A stretch of DNA of 64,000 nt from Eunapius fragilis (Eukaryota > Porifera > Demospongiae > Spongillida > Spongillidae): assembly GCA_963681505.1 (NCBI GenBank), contig OY811977.1, positions 1,995,217 through 2,059,216 on the forward strand. Reading direction: 5' to 3'. Positions within the stretch are counted from its first letter, which is position 1; each line of letters starts with the position of its first letter. This document shows positions 36,001-47,870 of the stretch, in pieces. The notes beneath the pieces were generated by a model. The model was given only the letters and a program-made list of their open reading frames with translations, ran no database searches and was not told the DNA's origin. A program made the translations under genes and the position numbers.

Positions 36001-39000
36001 CCACCCCCTGGATCTAAACTAATTTCATACATAGCAATTAGAGACTATCCACGTGTTCTGAAAGTTGTATAAAGCCCTGTTGAACCTCAATCAGAAAGTA
36101 AGATCTGTTAATAAGATTCCCCTTGACTGCTTTCATCAAAAAACAAAATTCTGGTAAAACTGATATTTTTAACCAAAATGTTCTTTTAAATTCATTTTTA
36201 TAGTACAAATAATCATCACTACACTCCAATGATAATAACCTTCAGCTAGTGGTTGTTCAAATGTTATTAAATACCGTACCATATAGTTTGTTTTCCCTCT
36301 CTGCAGAGATTGTGCTGGTGCCTGCTTTGGAAATGCCACCCTAGATCTCTGTGGGGACTGCACCGGACCAGGCACACCCATCTCTCCCAACCAGAACCTC
36401 GACTGCACAGGCGTGTGCGGAGGCCCATTCAGGGCGGACAGCTGCGGAGTGTGTCAGCTCCCCAACGCCACCACCGGATCCATCGTCGAAAACAGGGACT
36501 GTGCCGGAGTGTGCTTTGGAGGTGCCAAGCGGGACTCCTGCGGGGTCTGTTACGGCGGCAGCACGAAAGTGTTGCCAAACACGCACCTCGATGCGTGCGG
36601 TGTGTGTGGAGGCAGCAACGAGACCTGCAGAGGCTGTGACGGCGTCCCCAACAGCGGTCAGGTGGTCGACAACTGCGGAATTTGCGGTGGAAACGACTGC
36701 GGCTGCTTCAAGATCGTGTCCGTCTCTCCGACCTACACGCCACAAAATGGCTCGACCGTGCTGACCGTCAGAGGGGCCGGGTTCTTTGTGAACCAGTCCA
36801 GCTTCAACCCAAAGGGGGACAATTGCAACGTGACTAGGTACGCCAGTGTGGACACCTCCATCACTGGTGTATGCCTCTTCACTCTTCCATCGGGTGGTGG
36901 AGTGCTCAGACCACCAGCTTACCTCGTCAGCCAGAGCGTGCTCAACTGCGTGACCTCTGGCATCACCACGTTGTCTTCCGACCTGTTCAACGTCACCCTG
37001 CAGGTGAGCATAGCGGGCGGCCCCTTATCAAACGCCCTCCCCTTCACGTATTATCGCAACTCATCCATACTTGCCACTGGAGTGTACCCCAGTGGGGTTG
37101 AGGTGGGCGTGGCTGCAAGCGTCGCCATCCAAGGAGTGGGATTCGTCAACACATCCGCTTCAGTGTGCAGAGCGACTCTGTACAGTGCCCAGGCCAGCTG
37201 TTCCTTTGCGGCACCTCTTACGGTTCCCGCAGAGTACATCAGCGGTACCCAGATGGCTTGCAGCCTGCCAGCGTCCCTCCAGCCTTGCCAGATATGGCTC
37301 ACCCTGATGTTGGACGGACAGGTGTCGGGTCAAGTCGGGAAAGGTTCGCTGTTCACTTACCACAGCGCCCCACCCAAAGTGACCAGCGTACACTTCTCTG
37401 ACGACCTGGCGTCACTTTTGATTCAATTTGATCGCAAGGTATCGCTGAATGGAACGTCGTCTATATCCAGCATCTTCACAAGCGACACGTACACCCTACT
37501 CGGGGGTCCAATGGCCACCTTCCAGTGGACCAACTTATTTCAAAGTGGTGCAATTGTTTCCCTTCCAGCCAGTGCCATGGTCACAGTCAACTCCCTCATC
37601 GGGTTCAGGGATAACACAGTTGTTTCAAGTGGGGCACTGTTCCCCTACGCTATAACCAACCTCTCGGTACCGGTCAGTCCTGAGCTCAATGCAGTACTAC
37701 CCTTGGCCGTCTTGGATGGTCCCAGTTCCATACCAGTGTGTGGAAATGTAGCGTTCTCTGCAGCTAACTCAATGTACGCTGGCTACAAACCATTGAGGTA
37801 TCACTGGGACCTGTTCATCCCAGATGCCTTGTACCCTGGATACAACACACTGCTAACATCCTTTAACTCTGTTTCTGATAATACCTCAGAAATATCCATG
37901 GATTCATCGCTGTTTAAACCAAATGCAACGTACACCCTACAACTGGTGGTTTCAAATGCCATTGGCCTGTCCAGCACTCCAGTCGTAAGGTCCCTTGTAA
38001 GAGCGAGCACCGAAGTCCTTTCCATTTCCTTTGGAGGTGGCCCCCTTGTCAGGGAATACCAAGCCAGCACCCCTGTGCTTATTGAATCTACACTCCAGGT
38101 AATGGGGTGCACAAACGCTGCTACCAATTTCACCCTGCAGTGGTACGTCTACAAGGTTACCAGCACTCGACCTTACACTTTGGACCGGCTGAGTCTGCTC
38201 GGAATCCACACCTCCTCTCCCAGCCTGTTCCTCCCCGCAGGAACGCTTGCGGAAAATGGGAGCTACGTGGTGACCCTCCGAGCCGCTACAGGAAATGGCC
38301 TCCTCTCGTCTGAGCAGAGCCTTAACCTCACCACCACTCTGACACCTTTGAGGGCCTGGATTCTCGGCGGAGGCAACCGAACCATCTCCCGGAACTACAC
38401 GCTTGTCCTTGATGGCAGCTCAACATCTTTCAGCGACCTCCTCCCTCCTCCAACGTACGAGTGGAGTTGCGTCACGGTTGCCACGTCAGGACCCTGCTTC
38501 AACCAGTCCACATCGCCAAAACTGCAGCCGATAGTCCTTCCCCGCTCCGATACAGTTCGATTGGCAGCCGCAGACCTCCTGCAGGGAGTAGACTTCAATT
38601 TCACCCTGCGTGTGACGCAGGGGATACAGCGGTCCGTAGCAGTGGCTGTCGTGAGGGTAGCGGGAGCTTCAAGGCTGCCCCGTGTGGAGATAGTGACGCA
38701 GAGCAGCAGTGCCGTTGTGGGCAGCAAGACCACTCTGGAGGGGCTGGTGTACTCGACACTGGTGGTAACGGATGTCCATTGGGTGTGCGTGCCTGTACCA
38801 GGTATGGTGGGGGAAAGCTGGGACATCTGTACATTTGTAGATACATGTGTGTATATATGCATTGTGTATATCCAATTGTACATAAATACCATACATGGAA
38901 TACTTCCGAATGCTTCAATACTGTACAATACTGAAATATGATTAGTTTCGTGAAGTGTAATTTTAATTAAAGAATGACATATGGGACAGTGTCCAGCCTA

Positions 39001-42000
39001 ATCCCCACTTCAATATTTTCAGGACAAGCAAAAGAAAAATAATGCTTGCATTGAAATGTATGGCTAATTAAAAATTCAGTGCCTTTTTAAATTTTATGAT
39101 GGATAGTGCAATTTTCGATGCCTAATGACCATTTGATAGAGGCCTTTAAAGCTAGCACATTAATTACCTGCTCAATGAAATTGATGAAAAAAAAAATTTT
39201 TAACATGAAATCTCGCATGAAATTGCTAGAAATGTGTAAACTACTTTAAAAATATTCACTTTTCTCCTGCACAGGCCAGGGCTACATTGATTTGACCTCC
39301 TCTGCTGTTCAAAGCCAGGTCTACTACCCTGATGCCTCAACCCTCCCTACTTCAAATCCAACGCTCAGCACACTGCAAGCGTCCGTCACAACTTTGCTTA
39401 TCAGCAGGGCCAACCTCATCCTCTCCCCAAACACACTCTCACCTAACCTTGCATACACGTTTGTGCTCGCGGCCACCAACCAGGACGGCACAGCGTCTTC
39501 GAACATCACCATCACTACTCACCCCGCCCCACACTCCCCAGTACTCCTTGTCAGTCCAGCATCTGGAGTTGCCTTGGCAACCATGTTTACACTCTCTGTA
39601 GTCAACCTGGTGGATAGCACTGTGAACGTTCCTTTCATGTACCGCTTCGGCTTAACCGACACATCGGGTGGAATCGTCTGGCTGACTGGGCCCCAGACCA
39701 TTAACACCCTCGATGTCACCCTGCCGGGAGGTAACCCCCTCACTCTAGTGGCCCGCGTGACCGATAAAAGCGGCAGCTATGTTGACACCAATGCCAGTTG
39801 CATAGTAACCCCTCAGCCATCGGTAGGTGCAGGTATCTTAAACAGCCAGCTCTCAAATATCACTTCGCGGTACCATGCAGACAAGGATTGGAGGACTTTC
39901 CTTGCGGACACGACGTCATTCCTGCTGCAGGCCAACTCGACTGCTGCTGAGCTGCCTTCATCGTTGAAGGACAGCCTGTTGGAGCAAGTGTCCGGTATTC
40001 TCAGTGGACCTCTCCCACAGACATCAGCTGATTATTCCGTGGTGACATCCATGCTGTCTCTGATCACTAACTCGCCAGGTGGGTACAACGCCGTCATGGC
40101 GATGAGCATTGCCGAACAGCTGGCGGGTTGGTTTGGGTCACAGACCACACTCGACACCTACAATGTGCTACCAGGACCACCGGATGGATCGCAGCCATCG
40201 GTGTTGCTTAGCAACACAAGTGGGGCATTGAACCCAAACAGCACAAGTGCCCTCGCTGCTCAAACTGCCCAGAAACTGCTGGACTCCATGAGCCAAATTG
40301 CATCCACAACGTCGGCCAAATCTGCTGCTACCCTCTACACAAGCGGAGTTCAAAACATTGGCCGAGCCCTGTGCAAGCAGATCGTAACAGGCGAAAAACC
40401 AATTGCACTTTCAACACCCACTTCTCAGCTGTACGTACAGAGAGGTGTGCCCATGGGTGCTTTCAATGTATCGAACCTGCTCGTTGATTTCGGCAGCACT
40501 GTAGCTGCGACGTACAATAGCTCCTCGTGCAGATCACCACTTGTCGCTTGCGATGAAGCTTGCATCCAAGGCGTTACCTATACGCGTGACCTCTTTGCAA
40601 ACTCCACCTCACTCATGCTACAACTCTCGCCCAGTGCGGAGCAAAAGATTAATTCCAGTATTGCAGGGATCAATATGCAAGGGATAGTAACATTTTCGAG
40701 CATTTTCTCTGTCACCGTTTCCATCCCAAACCAGAATAGGTTAATGAATGTTAGCGGACTGCCTTCTCCATTCCAAGTGTACATTCCGGCACAGATGTTG
40801 CCATCGCAGCAAAACCTACCCCTGTGCTTCTACCGCTCACTTGTGAATGCTTCCTCCGCTCCAAGCGACTCTTCATACCTCTGGAAGCTCGACTCCACAG
40901 CTCCTCCACTTAATACCACCATTGGCGGCAAGCAGTACTTTGTGTGCTCGTTCACTCACTTGACTGATTTTGTGATCGGATCCCTCCCGCCTCCTGTCAT
41001 CGTCACAAAACCTCCACCCATTGCAACCACCACTTCAGTGAAGGTGTCAGCCTCTTCCAGTGTGTACCAATCCAAATCCCGCAAGGTCCCCACCATCTTC
41101 CCGACCACAGCCCCACGCACTACAATCGTCACAGCTCAGGCCGACGTCGTAACTCCAGCTGTAGCTTCGGTGCTTCCAATTTCTTTCGTCATACTAGCAG
41201 TGGTAGGGGCCGTGGTCATATTCTACCTTGTCTGGAGGAAGAAGCACAGGGGCACCGTCAAGGTAACGCCCGTTGAAACACAGGTCACTCAGCCAGAACT
41301 TGTGAAGAAACCTAGCACACTTCTGCTCCCCCCTGAGCAGGCAAAGGTCCCCATGCAGGTGATCAGGCTCACCGAGAGCGGGGAGAGGCAGAAGGTCGGA
41401 ACACTGAACATCCTCCCTTCAATCCGTCTCAGAGAGCTCCGTCAGCAGATCACGGAAGACATGGAACCCTTCAAGGGGAAGCCGTTCTACCTCTTGACGA
41501 AGCAGCTCAGCGACATAGAGCCGGCCGCAGAGCAGCAGATGTTTGTGAGCCTGGTGTACGGGAACAAGTACATCTTCGTCAGAGATGTGTCGGACAGGGA
41601 CGAGTACGCCAGGCAGTTCTGCACCTGCGGCAAGGCAGCCCAGTTCCTCTGCACGGGCTGCACCTCCCAGGGCTACTGCAGCGAGGAGTGTCAGAACGAC
41701 CACTGGGTCAGCCAGCACCAGAGGGAATGCGCCGTGCTCTCCGAGAAGAAGCGGAGGAACGAGATACTGCACCAGCATCGTCCGATGAGCATCGCTGGCA
41801 TGGCCTCCAACATGGGCGCCGCCGACGTCAAGACCACCGCGTCCGACTGGAAGAGCTTCCTGAGGGCTGCCAAGCCTCCACCGCCCCAGGTTGCCATCAA
41901 AATATCCCCGGAAAAGGCCGATGCCGGCTCCGGTGATAATAAAGCAGCGTCGCAGCCTACAAGCTCGGAGGCTGTCGCGTCGCCTTTGTCACGGAATGGT

Positions 42001-43029
42001 AACGCGCCGGAGGTTGCTTGTTCTCCCGACAGAGCGTCGTTCGGGCCCGCCTCGCCGCAGCAGCAGGGCACATCGGAGCAGACCTCCGTCCACATTGCCT
42101 CTCCCGACCTTAACGTTTCCTCGCCTCTGCATCAAATCACTTCGCCCGAGCCAACCTCACCGGTCGCCTCACCTGTGGTGATTGTTGACCAAACTGAAAC
42201 TAGACCATCTGTACTGTCTCCCATGCCTCAACCACAGGCAACCTTGGGCCCGACCAACAGGCTGCCCCAGATGAAGCTGCCAGGAATAGAAGGGTCCAGG
42301 CAGTTCGTTGCACCTTTACCCAAGATACCATCATTTTTGGCCAGGGGGCCTCCACCCCCGCTAGTATCCCCAGTTACCACGCCTGCGACCCACCCTTTCT
42401 TTTTGGCTCCGACACCTCTGCCCAGGCCTGGCTTTATTTCGCCCACACGAACAACCACAGGGGTTGCCACTTCGCCATACTTACCTGTATCCCCAGTTCC
42501 AAACGCAAACGCCTTGTCCCCCAACCCTCTATCCCCGGTACCTGGTCTGCAGCCCGCACTCAGGATTCAGCCCCAGGCGCTTTTCAACAACAGGAGTCCA
42601 GGGTTGCAGCAATCACAACAGCCGCCACTGTCGCCCGTTCATCCCGTCTCTAAGGTTCCACCACACCAGCAGGCCTTGTTCGAGCCTGCCAACCCCCAGC
42701 TGCAGAAGCGTCCCTCGATGTTCTCCGGAGAGGCCAGGCTCACGATGCAGTCCGTCGTACCCGATGACCTCGCCATGTCCATGTCGCTGAACGCAAGCAT
42801 GTTCAAGAAGGTGCGCGACGAACCGCTGATAGGAACCAAGGAGGAAGAGGAAGGGGAAGAGGAAGGAGAGGCAACGTCTGAGGAAGGGGAGGAGGGCAGC
42901 GAGGCCGAATTGAAGGACTCCGAGGACGTCACCGGCTCGTCTGATTTGTCTGATGACGCGGAGGAAGAGGAGGAATCTACAGGTTCTCCGTCAGCTGCTC
43001 CGCCACCACTACAACCGAAAAAGAAATAA
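18036..43029 (+). CDS. Giant cadherin receptor with IPT/TIG, REJ, GAIN/GPS-like region and cytoplasmic MYND zinc finger
   Basis: join(18036..20026, 20372..30867, 31310..31413, 32190..32246, 32319..34138, 34450..34571, 34939..35788, 36307..38801, 39275..43029); all junctions are in phase and encode 7229 residues. The signal peptide is MASHLKSRSCAWHLVVAVAI onward. About 38 cadherin repeats fill ~40-4160, with DxNDNxP-type linkers such as VNDNPPIF and VNDNAPLF, many degenerate. Then come a Cys-rich segment (~4165-4356), repeated WxY/LRFxP/WD modules (~4360-5020), GVCxG Cys-rich repeats (~5033-5282), two IPT/TIG domains (~5280-5500) and a REJ/PKD-like region (~5600-6160). A GAIN-like stretch ends C6536-SFTHLTDF. 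The membrane helix is ~6609-6632. The cytoplasmic side has a possible ubiquitin-like fold (~6671-6755), a MYND finger (~6761-6797), a Ser/Pro-rich region and an acidic tail. No beta-catenin site is evident. The role in adhesion or signalling is inferred. Confidence 0.9.
31414..32189 (+). other. Cadherin intron 3, no gene
   Basis: The intron is AT-rich, with an A-rich tract at 31490-31620 and a G-rich microsatellite (GGGGGT units, about 31747-31785). It ends in a T-rich tract before the acceptor at 32189. Nothing coding is recognised. Confidence 0.7.
35823..35957 (+). repeat. Cadherin intron 7 minisatellite, 13-bp unit
   Basis: About ten copies of GATGGAGGGTAGG lie inside the 518-bp intron between the exons ending at 35788 and starting at 36307. 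Confidence 0.92.
38802..39274 (+). other. Cadherin intron 8 with a transposon-end-like motif
   Basis: AT-rich intron. At about 38983, GGGACAGTGTCCAGC matches the outer tip of palindrome P2 (about 51382 and, inverted, 58165-58179). I found no second end here, so this may be a decayed relative or a chance match of a self-complementary word. Confidence 0.45.
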
Positions 43030-43153
43030 ACGTGCAAGGAACAAATCTATCACCCTGATATTGTGTATAGTCACTCGACTGTGATAACAAACTGACAACC
43101 TTCATTCATGTGTAATTTATATATCATCGTTTCCTTTTGTTGCAAATAATAAT

Positions 43154-43170
43154 AAATAAATAAATTATAT
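43154..43170 (+). promoter_or_regulatory. Polyadenylation signals of the cadherin gene
   Basis: Overlapping AATAAA hexamers (AATAAATAAATAAA) lie about 125 bases after the stop codon at 43029, at a suitable distance for 3' end formation. Confidence 0.65.
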
Positions 43171-43277
43171 TTTATCGTGGGATTGTACACGTCATTAAAA
43201 ATTCAGGATTTAGGCCACTGTAATACTCCATGATACTTATTTCCAGTGCGTGAGAAGTTGCAGTGCTGTATGAAAGT

Positions 43278-43462
43278 TTGGATTTACAATATATTTACTA
43301 CTGTTCAAATGTGGTGCAAATGTGTATGTAAATATGGTATATGTGACATTTCCACAATAGTAAATGAAAGCTTCATATTTAGGTATTGGTGTCACATATA
43401 CCATATTTACTAACACATTTGTACCACATTTGATCAGTAGTAAATGTATTGTAAATCCATAT
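43278..43462. mobile_element. Hairpin MITE nested at the left end of P1
   Basis: Arms of about 70 bp (43278-43348 and 43391-43462) are imperfect inverted repeats sharing ACAATATATTTACTACTG-type ends. The uninterrupted P1 right end reads GGATTTATGG where the left end has the hairpin after GGATTTA. It is therefore an insertion into P1. Confidence 0.65.
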
Positions 43463-43917
43463 GGAACGCGGATGCTGCCAATAATCGGGGAAAATTTATT
43501 ACGGTTAAATAAAAATTTCGTGTAAAAATATAAATAATAAATAAAAATTTCGTGTAAAAATATAAATAATAAATAAAAATTTCGTGTAAAAATATAAATA
43601 ATAAATAAAAATATATATAAAATATCCGCTTTACGGAGAGAATACGAAGGAATACGGTATGATCTTTCTATATTATCAGCCTGCCAAGTCAACAACAACC
43701 GTAGGCGCGAAGCGGCTAATTCGGGGGCAACATCACGTCGCGACACAATTAACGCTGCCCCTGTCTTCTGTTACACACGAAACACACGCCCCCACAACTC
43801 CTACAAAGCATCTCTTAACACCGCGTCCACGAGTAAAGTGGGTGAAAACGGCCAAAATTTGGGGGAGGTTTATAATATAAAAGGTCCGCTGATTATTATT
43901 TTTCTTTTCTGACACAG

Positions 43918-44076
43918 GATACTGTTACTACAACTCTTGAGACAACATTTGATGCGTTCAGTGAGAGGACCATTGGTCTGCCGCATGCTATCTACGAGCT
44001 GGCAAGTGACCGGTCGACATCAGTGGCATCCGATGTTTTGCTCGTCCAAAATGCTCCAGAAGTGCACAGTATATGA
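43918..44076 (+). other. Exon-like ORF inside the TTAA transposon
   Basis: A 52-codon frame follows a GACACAG acceptor-like site and begins DTVTTTLETTFDAFSERTIG. It ends at TGA and could instead be spliced at a GC donor (GCAAGT, about 44002). The composition looks protein-like but I recognise no family. It may be a captured host exon. Confidence 0.3.
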
Positions 44077-44574
44077 ACTGAAATGAAATTGTGAACTTGG
44101 GATTGTCATTTGTGTTGAAAATCGTTTTACAAGTAACACCGCTGTATGTATCGGGGTGGAGATGTATAGCGCTAGCGCTTGAATAGGAGCGCCCAACATG
44201 TACTTTATGTAAATCAATCCATACAATAGTGTAAAAGTCCACTAGTGACTGTACCAGTGTTGGCTGTGAATGCTCTCCTTCCCTATAGTCACTGGAACCA
44301 GGCTATAGCTGTGCACAATGTCGCGAGGCAAACTATTTCGGTAAAATAGCATATCGATACACACGTACACGCATGTACACCATTGATAACGGTAATAAAG
44401 ATTACAAAATGTTTGCTTTCTCTCTGAATTTTAATTTTTAAACTACTAACTTTGCTTTTGATTGCTTTATCATGTTCCAAGGGATGTGGTAGGCATAGTG
44501 CAGCCTTGAGATTTCTCAGGGGGCTTCTGCAGGCTTGATTGTGCATGGGATTACGCTTTATTCTTCAAGGTGTT

Positions 44575-45091
44575 TTAACATACTGCTTTGGTAGATTGTT
44601 TCCTCTTCGCATTCTCATCATGATCACTACCTGCATTGTCCTCATCACTGGCCTTCTTCCTACCAAACAACTTGGTAATTTCTGCACGTATTTCATTCTC
44701 CCCAGGTAAGGTGTAGCGACCAGGATAGAGAGACTGAAGCTCCTCTAACATAGCACATGGACTCATTTTGTCCGAGGAAACTCGAGCTCCTTGATCAAAT
44801 ATCCTTCTTATGTTGTACGGTTCCAAGTATATGCTCGACCATACTGAGTCCCTAGCTGCGGACGCCCAACCTTGCAATTGGTGTTTATGGTTATGATTCA
44901 ATGGTTAGCTCCTCTAGCTCTGTTGCCTTTGCTATCTCAATTCTAGCTGCTTTTCTTTGCTCGCTGCCAATCGATAGTCGCTTCGGACCTCGTTGCCCAG
45001 TACTCCGAGCAAGCGCCACTCCAGGCTCTATACACCATTGCAAGCACATCCGCACCTTTTGCATGCGCTGCCACACATGGCCATGAACCAA
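44575..45091 (-). pseudogene. ORF remnants inside the TTAA transposon
   Basis: Two minus-strand frames overlap end to end: 44891-45091 (basic, containing KRLSIGSEQRKAARIEI) and 44575-44901 (108 codons, containing SIYLEPYNIRRIF and YPGRYTLPGENEIRAEITKL). The second has an amphipathic, protein-like composition and a charged tail. The frames are offset, so either an intron or a frameshift separates them. I cannot assign a family; this could be a decayed transposon protein or a captured gene piece. Confidence 0.35.
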
Positions 45092-45659
45092 CTTTGCATT
45101 TGCAACGATGAGGCTGTTCGGAATCCATTGATCCCGTGTAGATTAACTATTGGTGGTTAGTTAACTGCAGTATTTGGACTGGTCCCATGAGCTTCATCGC
45201 AATTGTTTGGCGAATGGGCATTTGTTTAAAGGATAAAAACGTAATTTTTATCTCTTCCACAAGTAAGTACGTGATCGCGAAGGGTTTTAGTATTCGTATT
45301 AGCATTCAAAATCCACTTTATACATGCCTTTTTGAGTACCGAACCGCATTATTAAAAGTATGCACATCTCTTCTACAACACATCCATTTGGTACAGGATA
45401 GATTCTTAGTATAATCCAATAGGTTCTTGTACTAGAATTTCATATAGTGCTTACGACTGCATTACTAGCGGACCTTTTTTTTTTTTTAATGCCCCCAAAT
45501 GGTGACCCAGTTTACTCGCGGATGCGGTGTTAACAACTCCAACTGGAGGTAAACCTCTCACCGAGGGGTACACGTACGGATGGGGTGGGTGAAAATTTAC
45601 CATCTAAGGGGTCTAGGAGAACTCTGTTGGGTACGTGTAGCTAAAACCAGGAGCAGGAG

Positions 45660-45990
45660 CAGGAATTGCTATCTGGACCCTCTACATGTACTTAGGATGC
45701 ATACATGTGCAACGCATTCTGGATATATGCAAGACCCTCTAGAATGTGTGCACATGTAGTTAAGATGTGGGCAAGGCCCTCTACATGTACCTAGGATGAT
45801 GTACTAAGGATGTGGCAAGACCCTCTACATGTACTTAGGGTGTGTGCAAAGCCCTCCACATGTACATAGGATGTGTGCAAAGCCCTCTACATACTTAGGA
45901 TGTGTGCAAGGCTCTTTACAAGTAGTTATGATGTGTGCAAGACACCACATGTACTTAGGATGTCTGCAAGACCCAGTTGATAGTGAAATT
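45660..45990 (+). repeat. P1 left-arm minisatellite
   Basis: Units of about 31-33 bp carry CCCTCTACATGTACTTAGGA and TGTGTGCAAG. The inverted, longer version is at 48950-49440. Confidence 0.85.
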
Positions 45991-46489
45991 TTTGTATGAT
46001 GTACTGAAACTGTGCAGCCAGTCTTAGAGTCATCATATTTGATTGATGTGGATATCCAGTTGGTGTTTTCATGAAGTTGCAGCACACAACCTATACTTTG
46101 GCCTTTTGTGAACCACTCAGTATATTAAGATTCATAAATGAAATGCTCATTCCAATGCCACAATTGATCCTAGTACAGCAATTGTTTGATGATTGTGATT
46201 GATGGCACAACCAGATGTTTTACATAGGTGTAGATATATTTGACTTTTTAAAAAAAGCCAGCAGGTTTGAGTCTTTTTTTTTCATTTTTGAAAGTGTTGT
46301 CTTGTTAGTATTCATTCCTCTGTTCATTGGTATCCAATTTTTTTTTTAAACCTCCGAATACGATTCTTTCTTCTTTCTTGGGGGGGGGGGAGGGGGGGGG
46401 GGGGGGGGGGGGGGGGGCATAGAGAGGTTAAAGATACTAATTTCATATTGAATCAAACAAAGCTTGTCAGGCTTTTCTTCAATCAATGG

Positions 46490-46880
46490 GAAGGGGACAG
46501 GTGTAATACTGGTGTGTGAGGGGGTAGGTGTAATAGTAACACTGGTGTGTGAGGGGTAGGTGTAATAGTAATACTGGACAGGTGTGTGAGGGGTAGGTGT
46601 AATAGTAACATTGGTGTGTGAGGGGGTAGGTATAATAGTAACACTGGTGTGTGAGGGGGTAGGTATAATAGTACCATTGGACAGGTGTGGGAGGGGTAGG
46701 TGTAATAATAATACTGATGTGTGAGGGGGTAGGTGTAATAGTAACACTGGTGTGTGAAAGGGTAAATGTAATTGTAACACTGGTGTGTGAGGGGGTAGGT
46801 GTAATAGTAACACTGGTGTGTAAGGGGGTAGGTGTAATAGTAATACTGGTGTGGTAGGGGTAGATGTAATAGTGGTACTG
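46490..46880 (+). repeat. P1 left-arm minisatellite 2
   Basis: Units carry GGTGTGTGAGGGGGTAGGTG followed by TAATAGTAACACT. The inverted counterpart is at 48690-48930. Frames in it are artefacts. Confidence 0.85.
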
Positions 46881-47717
46881 GTGTGGAGAGGTATAAGCCA
46901 TATCCACAATATTCTTATCCAGCGTCAGACTGCTTCATCATGTATGCTTAGTGTGGAGAGGTTAGAGAGGCATATTTGAGTCTAGAAAAATTAGTGGCAG
47001 CTATTCATATTTGTAATAACAATGAGTACACAGAACATGTGCAGGGATCAGCTGCAAGCAATAAATAATACATGCACACATACACATCACACATACACAT
47101 GCACACAAACACATACACTCACACAAATATTACAATTCCTGCTTCTGGTTTTAGCTACTCCCAAACTCTGTCTTCCAATATGGCCTAGTATGAAGACCAG
47201 AGCCGATTTCAGCGTTGCTACGAACTTTTGCCGAAATAAAACTACAATTGACTGCTTTTGTCTACTTATAGTAGTACATCAAATCGGAACCTACGAGACA
47301 TATAGGAATCCTGCAGGATGATGATAGATAATTGTCTAATCTCCTTGAAGAAGGTTCACGTGTGAATGGCTGGACACAAGAAGTACTCTTGTAAGTCCTG
47401 GCCCCCCCCCCCCCCCCCCCCCCCCCCCCAAGGAAATTGGTTATTAGAAGCTAGGAAATTATAATCAAGAGCCTCATAAATCAACATATTCAAACTTCTA
47501 TGTGTACCAGTTGTGTACAACTTTACACCAAATGTGTTATTTTAAATAAACTACTGTATAGGTAACCTGAATGAAAAAGATTTTTGTATCATAAGAAACA
47601 ATATATACTCATACTCCTCCAGCATGTACTGCATGGTTATTGTTACTTAATGAAACTGTAACTCCACTGAAACTATGGCAGAAAAGACAATGATTTAAAA
47701 ATCTCCTTCACTTTTAG

Positions 47718-47870
47718 TTTGATTTTGAAGTGTACGGCATTGATTGGGATGGCCCTACAACTCTTACTGATGAAGCTGAACAAGTGGTTTTGGATGATCT
47801 TTCTGCCGGGTATTCTTTCAAGTGGTCAGAAACGTCCACTACATGGTTTGCCACCAATATCAGAAAATGA
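47718..47870 (+). other. Exon-like ORF in the loop of P1
   Basis: After a CACTTTTAG acceptor-like site, a 50-codon frame reads FDFEVYGIDWDGPTTLTDEA and continues to TGA at 47868. The YGIDWDGP word reminds me of C-terminal regions of transposon-encoded integrase-core proteins, but this is memory, not a search. It is the only protein-like segment in the loop. Confidence 0.3.

Larger units (their letters stand above)
43819..45529. mobile_element. 1711-bp DNA transposon inserted at TTAA (piggyBac-like target choice)
   Basis: The termini are inverted: the left starts CACCGCGTCCACGAGTAAAG and the right, reverse-complemented, starts CACCGCATCCGCGAGTAAAC. Similarity extends over about 45 bp. TTAA flanks both sides (43815-43818 and 45530-45533). 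The opposite P1 arm has the same flanks joined at a single TTAA (49572-49575), which is the empty site. A TTAA duplication is known for piggyBac and a few other superfamilies. The interior has no recognisable DDE transposase, so it is probably non-autonomous. Confidence 0.8.

Noticed and set aside
46346-46909. 187-codon minus-strand Thr/Pro/His-rich frame
   Set aside because: Translation of the P1 minisatellite and an adjacent poly-G run.
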